A stretch of DNA of 64,000 nt from Saprospiraceae bacterium (lineage in GTDB: Bacteria > Bacteroidota > Bacteroidia > Chitinophagales > Saprospiraceae). A program made the position numbers and the translations under genes. The notes beneath the pieces were generated by a model. The model saw only the letters and a list, made by a program, of their open reading frames with translations. It did not search any database and was not told where the DNA came from. Below are positions 47,394 to 55,750 of this stretch, piece after piece. Within the stretch, counting starts at the first letter, position 1; every line of letters begins with the position of its first letter. The stretch is from the NCBI GenBank assembly GCA_016714085.1, contig JADJNW010000003.1, positions 186,001-250,000 on the forward strand. Direction: 5' to 3'.

Positions 47394-49109
47394 ATGCCAA
47401 AAATGATACACCTAAGACCGACCTTGATTTTGTTGCTGTTTCTTATTCAATTCGCTTGCAAAAGAGTGCCTCCGGGCCAGTACGAGGCTACTAAAAGCAC
47501 CGTAACCGATCAAGCGATGGTGGTTTCACCTCATGCCTTAGCTTCTGATATTGGATTAGAAATCTTGAAAAAAGGTGGTAACGCCGTGGACGCTGCGGTC
47601 GCCGTGCAATTTGCAATTGCAGTTTGCTATCCTCGTGCGGGCAATATTGGCGGCGGTGGTTTTATGCTGATTCGCACCAAGGATGGCATAGTTGACGCAA
47701 TCGATTACCGTGAAAAAGCACCCATGCAAGCTAATCGCGATATGTATTTGGATAGTTTAGAAAATGTTATTGAAAATCTCAGCACCGAAGGGCATCTGGC
47801 AGCAGGTGTTCCAGGAGCAGTAGCAGGCTTATTCGCTGCGCACGAAAAATATGGCAAACTGCCAATCAAAGATTTGATTGATCCTGCCATTCAGCTTGCC
47901 GCAAAAGGGTTTGCTGTATCTGAAACGGAGGCCAAACGCCTTACTAATTTCCAGGAAGCTTTCAAGAAGCATAACGATACACCCAATCCTTTTATTAAAG
48001 AAACTTGGCAAATTGGAGATAAACTTATACAACCGGAATTAGCCAAAACGCTTACACTCATCCGCGACCGCGGCCCTGCTGGCTTCTACGAAGGCGAAAC
48101 CGCCGATTTTATTGTAAAAGAAATGGAATCAGGCAATGGTATCATTACCCTCGAGGATTTAAAAAATTATAAAGCTGCCTGGCGCAAACCAATTATAGGA
48201 AATTATAAAGATTATAAAGTGATTTCGATGCCGCCATCTTCAAGCGGAGGCGTAGCGCTATTGCAAATGCTGGGCATGATTGAAAATTATCCTTTATCCA
48301 AAATGGGATTTCACTCGCCTGAAGCGATTCATCTCATGGCAGAAGCGGAACGTCGCGCTTACGCCGATCGAGCTGAACATCTGGGTGACAGCGATTTTTA
48401 CGATGTGCCGATTGACTCTCTTTTGGATGAAGGTTATTTGCAAAACCGCATGGCTGACTTCTCTCCTACTCGCGTTACTTTAAGCGATTCCGTATTAGCA
48501 GGAAATTTTAACTTAGTAAAAGAACATTTTGAAACTACCCATACTTCGATTATCGATGCCGAAGGAAATGCTGTTGCGGTGACGACTACGCTGAATTCCA
48601 ACTTTGGCTGCAAAGTTTGGGTGGATGGCGCAGGTTTTTTCCTGAATAATGAAATGGATGATTTCAGTGTAAAACCTGGCGTTCCCAATCAATTTGGCTT
48701 GGTTGGCGCAGAAGCAAATGCCATTCAACCCGGCAAGCGAATGCTGAGTTCGATGACGCCCACCATCGTTGAGAAAGACGGCAAAGTTTTTATGGTGCTG
48801 GGTGCGCCGGGCGGCTCGACCATTATTACCGCCGTTTTCCAAGTGTTTGTCAATGTTGCGGAATTCGGCATGAACCTTGAAGAAGCAGTAAATGCAGGGC
48901 GATTCCATCATCAGTGGTTGCCAGACCAAATCCAAGTGGAAAAAGGCACTTTGGATTCCGTTACTATAAAAACATTAGAAGCGATGGGCCATAAATTCCG
49001 GGAAGTCAATGCAATGGCGGTTATCAAAGCTATTCAGCGCCTGCCTGATGGCAAGCTACACGGCGTAGGCGATCAGCGCAATCCTGATGATACAGCGCGG
49101 GGTTATTAG
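47394..49109 (+). CDS. ggt: Gamma-glutamyltransferase lipoprotein
   Basis: A 571-residue enzyme from the ATG at 47394 (a TTG at 47352 is not preferred). It has a lipoprotein signal (LILLLFLIQFAC, Cys21) and the family core: VVSPHALASDIGLEILKKGG, then NAVDAAVAVQFA, IGGGGFMLIR and the autocleavage site TTHTSIIDAEGN, where Thr381 becomes the N-terminal nucleophile of the small subunit. Then come NNEMDDF, SSMTPTIV and GAPGGSTI. It cleaves glutathione and other gamma-glutamyl compounds outside the inner membrane. Length and motifs are complete. Confidence 0.95.
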   Translation: MPKMIHLRPTLILLLFLIQFACKRVPPGQYEATKSTVTDQAMVVSPHALASDIGLEILKKGGNAVDAAVAVQFAIAVCYPRAGNIGGGGFMLIRTKDGIVDAIDYREKAPMQANRDMYLDSLENVIENLSTEGHLAAGVPGAVAGLFAAHEKYGKLPIKDLIDPAIQLAAKGFAVSETEAKRLTNFQEAFKKHNDTPNPFIKETWQIGDKLIQPELAKTLTLIRDRGPAGFYEGETADFIVKEMESGNGIITLEDLKNYKAAWRKPIIGNYKDYKVISMPPSSSGGVALLQMLGMIENYPLSKMGFHSPEAIHLMAEAERRAYADRAEHLGDSDFYDVPIDSLLDEGYLQNRMADFSPTRVTLSDSVLAGNFNLVKEHFETTHTSIIDAEGNAVAVTTTLNSNFGCKVWVDGAGFFLNNEMDDFSVKPGVPNQFGLVGAEANAIQPGKRMLSSMTPTIVEKDGKVFMVLGAPGGSTIITAVFQVFVNVAEFGMNLEEAVNAGRFHHQWLPDQIQVEKGTLDSVTIKTLEAMGHKFREVNAMAVIKAIQRLPDGKLHGVGDQRNPDDTARGY

Positions 49110-49112
49110 TAG

Positions 49113-49131
49113 CGCCGATTGGCAATCGGCG
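49113..49131. terminator. GC-rich hairpin after the gamma-glutamyltransferase gene
   Basis: CGCCGATT and AATCGGCG form a perfect 8-bp stem with a 3-base GGC loop, 4 bases after the stop. There is no T-run, so it may be a repeat-type (REP-like) hairpin as well as, or instead of, a terminator. Confidence 0.55.
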
Positions 49132-49225
49132 AAGTTGATAAGTAGAAAAATTGATTTGTAAAAAATAATTTTTATTGCAATTCTGATAAAAGATTAGCAA
49201 GTTTGATATAAAAACCACCGTGACG

Positions 49226-50254
49226 ATGTCTTTACAATCTATTTTATTCACCATCAGCTTTTTGGGCGTGGCGCAAGGCTTGCTACTGGCTCTTTTGATC
49301 TATCGAAATTCTAAAGCGCATTCGTTTATCCGAAAGCTCTTATCTTTAATATTTGTAGCCTGGTCGCTAGCAATGCTGCTTATTACCTTGGTTAACAGCG
49401 GTTTAATTCAAGAATATCCGGCATTGCAGGCCATGGAATACTTACTGGGGCTATTAGTTGGGCCATTCTTATTGATCTATCTTCACTTTCAAAAGCAACC
49501 CGATCAAAGTCTCTCGCCCGTATTATATTTACATTTTTTACCGGCTATTATATTTTTATTATATTCTATTTATCATTTAATTTTTGGAAATAAGTTGCAT
49601 ATCAATATTATATGGATTATGTTGCATATCCAAATCTACTTGATTTACAATAGTTTATATTATTTACAAGAATATAAGAAAGGTCATGCTCGGTTAAAAG
49701 GTGATTGGGCGCCTTTGCTTTTGTTGTTGTTGGCAGTGGTCGGCGCTTCGCAGTGGCTGCGTTTTTACTTTTCTAATAATGAAACCTTTGATCTATTGAT
49801 TCCTTCGGTCACCTCGGTCAGTTTTTACGGTATCACATTAGCGGGATTTCATCGATCTAAATTATTGGAAACCAACCTTAAAAGCACTTTTAGAGTAACT
49901 CAAAGTATTGCTCATCAGGATAAAATCGTTGCATTAGAAGTATTAATAAAAGAAGAACAGCTTTTTCAAAAAACAGACCTGACACTCAATCATGTGGCAA
50001 TAACCCTGCAAATGCACCCCAATCAGCTATCAGCTATGATTCATCAGCATTATAACCAACACTTTAGGGATTTTATTAATACCTATCGGATCGAACAATC
50101 CAAGCAATTATTGATAAATCCTGAAACGGCACTATGGACAATCGAAGCAATCGCTCAAGCGTCTGGTTTTCAGTCTCGTTCTGCGTTTTATCAAGCATTT
50201 AAATCAATGGAAGGCATCACGCCTACACAATTTAAGAAAAATAAGATGTCCTGA
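49226..50254 (+). CDS. AraC-family regulator with an N-terminal membrane domain
   Basis: A 342-residue protein. Residues ~5-215 form about seven membrane helices (SILFTISFLGVAQGLLLALL, MEYLLGLLVGPFLLIYLHF and others). The C-terminal ~100 residues are an AraC-type DNA-binding domain: LTLNHVAITLQMHPNQLSAM, FRDFINTYRIEQSKQLL, AIAQASGFQSRSAFYQAFK and GITPTQFKK. This architecture is common in Bacteroidota and suggests a membrane-bound sensor-regulator. The ATG at 49226 is preferred over a GTG six bases earlier. It may act on the next gene, same strand, 78 bases downstream. Confidence 0.9.
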   Translation: MSLQSILFTISFLGVAQGLLLALLIYRNSKAHSFIRKLLSLIFVAWSLAMLLITLVNSGLIQEYPALQAMEYLLGLLVGPFLLIYLHFQKQPDQSLSPVLYLHFLPAIIFLLYSIYHLIFGNKLHINIIWIMLHIQIYLIYNSLYYLQEYKKGHARLKGDWAPLLLLLLAVVGASQWLRFYFSNNETFDLLIPSVTSVSFYGITLAGFHRSKLLETNLKSTFRVTQSIAHQDKIVALEVLIKEEQLFQKTDLTLNHVAITLQMHPNQLSAMIHQHYNQHFRDFINTYRIEQSKQLLINPETALWTIEAIAQASGFQSRSAFYQAFKSMEGITPTQFKKNKMS

Positions 50255-50332
50255 TTTTCATTTTCTGCACAAAGTACAAGGATTTCAGCGTAACGATCAC
50301 GCTTAGGCTTTCGTCTCTCTTTCAAAAAAATT

Positions 50333-51694
50333 ATGAAAGCTTACAAATTTATTTTTCTGATTGTTCTAATGACGGGAACAACGTTTATTACATCGGCCCA
50401 AAAAATGGTATTTCCAGGCCAAGAATGGCTAAAATATGAAAATGCCGCAGATGCTGGTTTTTCAAAAAGTGGACTGGATAGTTTGTATCAGCAATTAAAT
50501 CAAGGCAGCGCCGCATTTGTAGTCGAAATTAATGGCAAAATTGTCGTGGATTGGGGCGAAACTTCGCGGCGATTTATTCTCACCTCTGCCCGGAAAAGCT
50601 TGATGAGTGCGATGATCGGCATTTACGTTGGTAAAGGAAAAATCAATCCGAATAGCACTTTGGCAGAATTGGGGATTGACGATATTCAACCCTTGACAGA
50701 AATAGAAAAACAAGCCAGGGTAATTGATCTAATGGCCGCACGCTCCGGGATTTATTTGCCTTCCGCTTATGCACCTCAAGGCATGATTAATAACTTGCCG
50801 GCACGAGGCTCTGCGAAACCTGGCGAGCAATGGCTTTATAACAACTGGGATTTCAATACTTTATCAACTATTTTTAACCAGCAAAGCGGCAAGGATTTCT
50901 TTGAAGCATTCCAGGATGAAATTGCAAAACCTTTGCAAATGGAGGATTTTCGTTTGTTCGATACGTATTATCGCTACGAGCAAGATAAATCAAAGCATCC
51001 TGCCTATTTATTCAGGCTTTCCGCGCGAGACCTGGCTCGTTTTGGGCATTTGTATCTGAACGAAGGGAAATGGAAAGGCAAACAAATTATACCCAAGGAT
51101 TGGGTGGCAAAAAGTACCAGTGCTTATACAAAAGACACCGATCGTTTTCAAAATTTTGGTAGTTACGGCTTGCTTTGGTGGATCATGGAAATCGATGGCG
51201 TAAAAACTTTTTATGCCTCCGGGGCAGGCGGACAAAGGGTTTATGTCATTCCTGAACTCGATATGGTGATTGCACATTTATCTAATAATTATCAGGAAAG
51301 TCGCTTGGGCGAAGAAGAAGTAAATGATTTGGTAAAATTAGTATTTAAAGCGAAAGTTGGTAAGCAAAATAAAAAAGCGAAACTTGTAAAACAAAGTACA
51401 CCTGTAAAAACAATTTCAACAAAAATGATTGATACACAGGCGGTTGCCGCTTTCCAAGGCACTTATCAGCATCCACGCGTTGGAATCATGAAAATAAAAT
51501 TACAAAATGAAGAATTGATTCTGGAAGCAGGAATTGGCAATTTCCATCTTATGCCAATTAATAATGATACTTTTTTTGTGGAAGACATCGAAATGACTGC
51601 AACATTTAAGTCTGGCTCGGCGGAGCAAAAATTTAAAATAGAGAATGTTTTTAATAGCAAGCGGCAAATAGAAAAATTAGTCTTTTATTATTAA
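50333..51694 (+). CDS. Exported serine hydrolase, beta-lactamase (class C-like) family
   Basis: A 453-residue protein with a signal peptide (MKAYKFIFLIVLMTGTTFIT). The penicillin-binding/beta-lactamase-like fold shows the S-x-x-K motif SARK with nucleophile Ser85 and the Y-x-N motif YNN at ~167 (GEQWLYNNWDFNTL). SARDLARFGHLYLN and SYGLLWWIMEIDG follow, and an H/K-T-G-like GAGGQRV. Residues ~360-453 form an extra beta-rich domain (FQGTYQHPRVGIMKIKLQ). Such proteins are usually esterases or peptidases rather than antibiotic-resistance enzymes. The substrate is unknown. Confidence 0.9.
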   Translation: MKAYKFIFLIVLMTGTTFITSAQKMVFPGQEWLKYENAADAGFSKSGLDSLYQQLNQGSAAFVVEINGKIVVDWGETSRRFILTSARKSLMSAMIGIYVGKGKINPNSTLAELGIDDIQPLTEIEKQARVIDLMAARSGIYLPSAYAPQGMINNLPARGSAKPGEQWLYNNWDFNTLSTIFNQQSGKDFFEAFQDEIAKPLQMEDFRLFDTYYRYEQDKSKHPAYLFRLSARDLARFGHLYLNEGKWKGKQIIPKDWVAKSTSAYTKDTDRFQNFGSYGLLWWIMEIDGVKTFYASGAGGQRVYVIPELDMVIAHLSNNYQESRLGEEEVNDLVKLVFKAKVGKQNKKAKLVKQSTPVKTISTKMIDTQAVAAFQGTYQHPRVGIMKIKLQNEELILEAGIGNFHLMPINNDTFFVEDIEMTATFKSGSAEQKFKIENVFNSKRQIEKLVFYY

Positions 51695-51748
51695 ATGTGC
51701 TTAAAATTCAATGAATAAAGCACTTTAAGTGATTGAAGCGCTTATTAA

Positions 51749-51792
51749 AACTGCTGTTCCGAATAAATAATCTGGTATTCAGAACGGCAGTT
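51749..51792. terminator. Bidirectional terminator hairpin between convergent genes
   Basis: AACTGCTGTTCCGAATA (51749-51765) pairs with TATTCAGAACGGCAGTT (51776-51792) over 17 positions with one mismatch and one wobble, loop of 10 bases, with A-rich and T-rich flanks. It lies between the beta-lactamase-like gene and the GH3 gene, which converge. The rest of the 51695-51925 gap shows nothing else. Confidence 0.75.
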
Positions 51793-51925
51793 TACTTTAT
51801 CAAGTTTTTAATTATTCTTATTTCACCTGTAAAGATTAATAATATAACTATATAATGTTTGCTCACTTTATTTAGTTTCCATCTATTGAGCACGAAGCTA
51901 TTATTGTTTCTTTATATAATAATGA

Positions 51926-54541
51926 TTACTGAACCTTTACTTTCTTTATCAAAACATTAGACGTGGTCTTGTTCTTTACATTCGGCTGCCCGCCGCCTAT
52001 ACTAATCATTACTTTGCCCTTAGGTTGATAGGATTCACCTTTTTCATTTACAAGGGATAACTCCTCCGGCGTTACAATAAATGTAATGGTTTTACTTTCT
52101 CCTGCTTTTAATGCAATGCGTTGAAAGCCTTTCAGCGCGCGGATAGGCGCTTTCCCTTTGATACCAGGATAAGAAATATAAAGTTGCGCGACTTCTTCGC
52201 CATCTATTTTACCAGAATTCGTTACAGTTGCTTGGATGGTTATATTCTTATTAATTTGAATATTATTGGGAGCTTTAAAATTATTATATTTAAATGTCGT
52301 GTAACTCAATCCGTAACCGAAAGGATATAATGCTTCGCCCTTAAAATAACGATACGTGCGCCCGGTCATATCATAACTGCTAAAATCGGGCAAATCCTGA
52401 TCATTTTTATAAAATGTAACCGGCAAACGACCGCCAGGATTATAATCGCCGAAGAGCACATCTGCAATAGCTGTACCCGCGCTTTGCCCGCCGTACCAGG
52501 CATTCACGATAGCCGGCAGGTTTTGCGCTTCCCAGGGAACAGCAATCGCGCTGCCCGTCATCATAACAAAAACGATAGGTTTATTTATCGTTTTTAATGT
52601 TTTTAGTAAATCCGTTTGTACACTTGGTAATAAAATTGAAGTACGGTCGCCGCCATTAAATCCAGGGTAATCCACGCGCATTTCTTCGCCCTCCAGTTGA
52701 GGTGAAATGCCGCCGACATAAATAATGGCATCCGCATCTTTAATTCTATTTACTAAAGCAGTATAATTTGTCCGTTCAAAATTACCAGTACTCAATCTTA
52801 CATTCGCTTTTCCTTCGCCTTGCCAGTATTCAAGCACCAATTTGTATGTAACACCTTTTGTAAATTGTAATTTATAAGTTCTTGCGCCCCAACGGTTTCG
52901 CAGCCAAACATTCAAAACTTCCTGATCATTTACTAAAAAACGATACCCATCATCGGCTTCTATTTCAAATGTAATAAAACCGTCTTTATCCGCTTTAAAA
53001 TTAGTAGAATATCTTGCGGAAAAATTATTCGCTTTAATCGAACTTATTACATTTTCACCTTCCTGCCAGAAATGATCTACTTTGGATTCCATTCTAACCG
53101 ATTCGGGATTGCCTTTCAATTCTATATTATTAAAATATTCAGCCTGAACGCCCTGCTGATTATTCCAACTGAATTGATTATATATATCCGCATACGTTAA
53201 TAAAGTATCATTCGTAAAATTGATGGCTTTTTCATATATCACTTCCACGTCCTGACCCAGCTTATTTTTGATACCTTGTAATGCCGATATAATTTCCGAA
53301 GGAATTCCATTATAATTGCCCAAAACCGAGATACGATTATCCGCATTTGGACCCAAAACGGCGATTTTCTTTATATTTTTACGTAATGGCAAGGTATTAT
53401 TTTCATTTTTTAATAAAACAATAGATTGCTGTGCCATTTTGAGTGCATGTGCCTGATGCGCAGGTGATTCCAGAATGGATTCCGGCGTTTGCGCATATTT
53501 TACTACGCTAGGCGGATCAAACATTCCTAATTTATAGCGAATAGTAAATAAACGTTGTAAAGAAACATCCAATTGTTCCTCTTTTATTAAGCCTTTATTT
53601 ACACCATCTAATAAAGATTTATAAACATCCGTACCGCATTCCACATCCGTACCGTGCAGCACTGCATCTACCGCAGCGCTGGTAGCATCTGGGTGGGTTT
53701 TATGATATTTAAAAAAATCATCAATTGCCCAGCAATCGCTTGTTACATACCCTGTGAAATTCCACTGCTTCCGCAAAATATCATTCATCAATGGATCGCT
53801 TCCGCAGCATGGCTGCCCATACAATGCATTATATGCGCACATAACGCCCGCCACGTTGGCTTTTGTAATTAATTCTTTAAAAGCAGGTAAATAAGTATCC
53901 CATAAATCATAATCCGTAGGATTAAAATTATCAGAATGGCGACTTGGCTCAGGGCCACTATGCACCGCAAAATGCTTGGCGCAGGCAGCCGCTTTCAGGT
54001 ATTTTGGATCATCTCCTTGCAAACCATGCACGAAGGCTCGCCCCAGCATTGCGGTCAGGAAAGGGTCTTCGCCATAAGTCTCCTGCCCGCGTCCCCATCG
54101 AGGATCTCTAAATATATTAATGTTTGGTGTCCAATAAGTTAAGCCTAAATAACGCTCATTGGTGCGCCCTAATCGAATCGCTTTATTGTGAACCGCGCGT
54201 CCTTCCAATGCAGAATAATCCGCCATTTGACGCAGGGACGTCGTATCCCAGGTTGCTGCCATTGCAATGGCTTGAGGATAAACTGTGACGCGGAAAGGCG
54301 TTCTGGCAACGCCATGTAATACTTCGTTCCACCAATCATAAGCGGGGATGCCCAGGCGCGGAATAGCGGGGGTAGAATTGATCATTTGCGCTATCTTTTC
54401 TTCTAAAGTCAGGCGACTAATCACATCTTTTATGCGCTGCTCCATGGGGAGTTTATGATCCCACATCGGGTAGCTCTTGTAATCTTGAGCGCGACAAATA
54501 ACGCTAAATGTCAATATTATAATAAAAACTAAATATTTCAT
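51926..54541 (-). CDS. Secreted GH3 beta-glycosidase with inserted PA14 domain
   Basis: An 871-residue exported enzyme (signal MKYLVFIIILTFSVICRAQ). GH3 N-domain: LTLEEKIAQMINSTPAIPRL, DPRWGRGQETYGEDPFL, CAKHFAVHSGPE and the nucleophile Asp269 in GYVTSDCWAI. The C-domain has VLLKNENNTLPL and KKIAVLGPNAD. A PA14-type insert (~450-600; EVLNVWLRNRWGARTYKLQF) and a C-terminal fibronectin-III-like domain (VTNSGKIDGEEVAQLYI) complete the layout. Family relatives of this layout are beta-glucosidases and beta-xylosidases. As the last gene of the polysaccharide locus with CE15, GH2 and GH43, a xylosidase or glucosidase role on xylan oligomers is likely. Confidence 0.93.
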   Translation of the reverse strand: MKYLVFIIILTFSVICRAQDYKSYPMWDHKLPMEQRIKDVISRLTLEEKIAQMINSTPAIPRLGIPAYDWWNEVLHGVARTPFRVTVYPQAIAMAATWDTTSLRQMADYSALEGRAVHNKAIRLGRTNERYLGLTYWTPNINIFRDPRWGRGQETYGEDPFLTAMLGRAFVHGLQGDDPKYLKAAACAKHFAVHSGPEPSRHSDNFNPTDYDLWDTYLPAFKELITKANVAGVMCAYNALYGQPCCGSDPLMNDILRKQWNFTGYVTSDCWAIDDFFKYHKTHPDATSAAVDAVLHGTDVECGTDVYKSLLDGVNKGLIKEEQLDVSLQRLFTIRYKLGMFDPPSVVKYAQTPESILESPAHQAHALKMAQQSIVLLKNENNTLPLRKNIKKIAVLGPNADNRISVLGNYNGIPSEIISALQGIKNKLGQDVEVIYEKAINFTNDTLLTYADIYNQFSWNNQQGVQAEYFNNIELKGNPESVRMESKVDHFWQEGENVISSIKANNFSARYSTNFKADKDGFITFEIEADDGYRFLVNDQEVLNVWLRNRWGARTYKLQFTKGVTYKLVLEYWQGEGKANVRLSTGNFERTNYTALVNRIKDADAIIYVGGISPQLEGEEMRVDYPGFNGGDRTSILLPSVQTDLLKTLKTINKPIVFVMMTGSAIAVPWEAQNLPAIVNAWYGGQSAGTAIADVLFGDYNPGGRLPVTFYKNDQDLPDFSSYDMTGRTYRYFKGEALYPFGYGLSYTTFKYNNFKAPNNIQINKNITIQATVTNSGKIDGEEVAQLYISYPGIKGKAPIRALKGFQRIALKAGESKTITFIVTPEELSLVNEKGESYQPKGKVMISIGGGQPNVKNKTTSNVLIKKVKVQ

Positions 54542-54587
54542 GATTGAATCATTATTTAGTTTTATAATTTGGTTTATTTAAATTTCC

Positions 54588-55628
54588 TTATTTATAAGGC
54601 TCAATCGTCTGAATCGTGCCGTCGGGATTATATTTTAACTCCGTCACTTTTACATTGCGAAGATGCGTTTTACCAGATAATTGCACATCATGATAAAATA
54701 AATACCATTTACCTTTGATTTCTATAATAGAATGGTGATTCGTCCAGCCTTGTACAGGTTTTAACACAATACCTTTATAAGTAAATGGCCCGTAAGGGCT
54801 GTCGCCAATGGCATAACAAAGATTATGCGTATCGCCGGTAGAATAAGAGAAATAATATTTTCCATTATATTTATGCATCCATGCTGCTTCAAAAAAGCGC
54901 TTATCATTATTTTTTTCAAGGAAAGGCTTACCATTTTCATCCAATAGTTGCACTTCTTTTACTTCTTCGGCAAAGCTTTTCATATCAGGATTCATTTTTG
55001 CAATTCGAGGTAAATAAGCTACTTCCTCCGGCTTTTTTAAGGCAGCATTTGCATGATATTCATTATCATCCCAGCGTTGCAACTGACCGCCCCAGATGCC
55101 GCCAAAATACATATAGTAGGTTCCGTCTGTATCTTTAAATACCGAAGGATCAATGCTATAGCTGCCTTTCATCGGTTCGGGTTCGGCTTTAAAAGGTCCT
55201 TGTGGTTTATTACTGGTGGCTACGCCAATTCTAAAAATATCTTGTTTATCTTTCACCGGAAAATATAAATAATAAGTGCCATTATGATATGCTGCATCGG
55301 GCGCCCACATTTGTCGACCCGCCCAGGGAACGTCTTTGATATCAAGGGCTACGCCATGATCTTTGACCTTGCCGCCGATTTTTTTCATAGACAAAATATG
55401 ATAATCTTTCATATCAAAATGCCCACCTTCATCGTCTTCTTTTGCACCTGATTCGATATCATGAGAAGGATAAATATAAATTTTACCTTTAAAAACATGC
55501 GCAGAAGGGTCTGCTGTGAAAATATGCGACACCAAAGGCTGAGAAATAGGCTTTTTGCCTTCCATTTGTGCAAAAACAGCAATACTTGTAATAAAAAGTA
55601 AAAGAGTTGATATTGAAATACGTTTCAT
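54588..55628 (-). CDS. Secreted GH43 glycosidase (xylosidase/arabinofuranosidase type)
   Basis: A 346-residue exported enzyme (signal to ~Ala20). The five-bladed propeller of GH43 shows the base Asp40 in FTADPSAHVF, WAGRQMWAPDAAYHNGTYYL, the pKa-modulating Asp in YSIDPSVFKD (~165) and the acid Glu in FFEAAWMHKYNGKYY (~246). Single catalytic domain, no carbohydrate-binding module. It removes arabinose or xylose units from hemicellulose oligomers. It lies between the GH2 and GH3 genes in the same direction (gaps of 122 and 46 bases). Confidence 0.92.
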   Translation of the reverse strand: MKRISISTLLLFITSIAVFAQMEGKKPISQPLVSHIFTADPSAHVFKGKIYIYPSHDIESGAKEDDEGGHFDMKDYHILSMKKIGGKVKDHGVALDIKDVPWAGRQMWAPDAAYHNGTYYLYFPVKDKQDIFRIGVATSNKPQGPFKAEPEPMKGSYSIDPSVFKDTDGTYYMYFGGIWGGQLQRWDDNEYHANAALKKPEEVAYLPRIAKMNPDMKSFAEEVKEVQLLDENGKPFLEKNNDKRFFEAAWMHKYNGKYYFSYSTGDTHNLCYAIGDSPYGPFTYKGIVLKPVQGWTNHHSIIEIKGKWYLFYHDVQLSGKTHLRNVKVTELKYNPDGTIQTIEPYK

Positions 55629-55750
55629 ATTATTACCATTTTATAATTAGTTAAATCAAATTTTCATAAGCATCTGTTACAAAATAAATATAATTTTTAT
55701 TGGCAACAAATTAATAATTCAACAGATTTGACAAATTGCCTTATTTTTAA

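Noticed and set aside
50333..51694. Antibiotic-resistance beta-lactamase
   Set aside because: The SxxK and YxN motifs place it in the broad serine beta-lactamase-like family, but the extra C-terminal domain and sequence style fit esterase/peptidase members; resistance is not supported.
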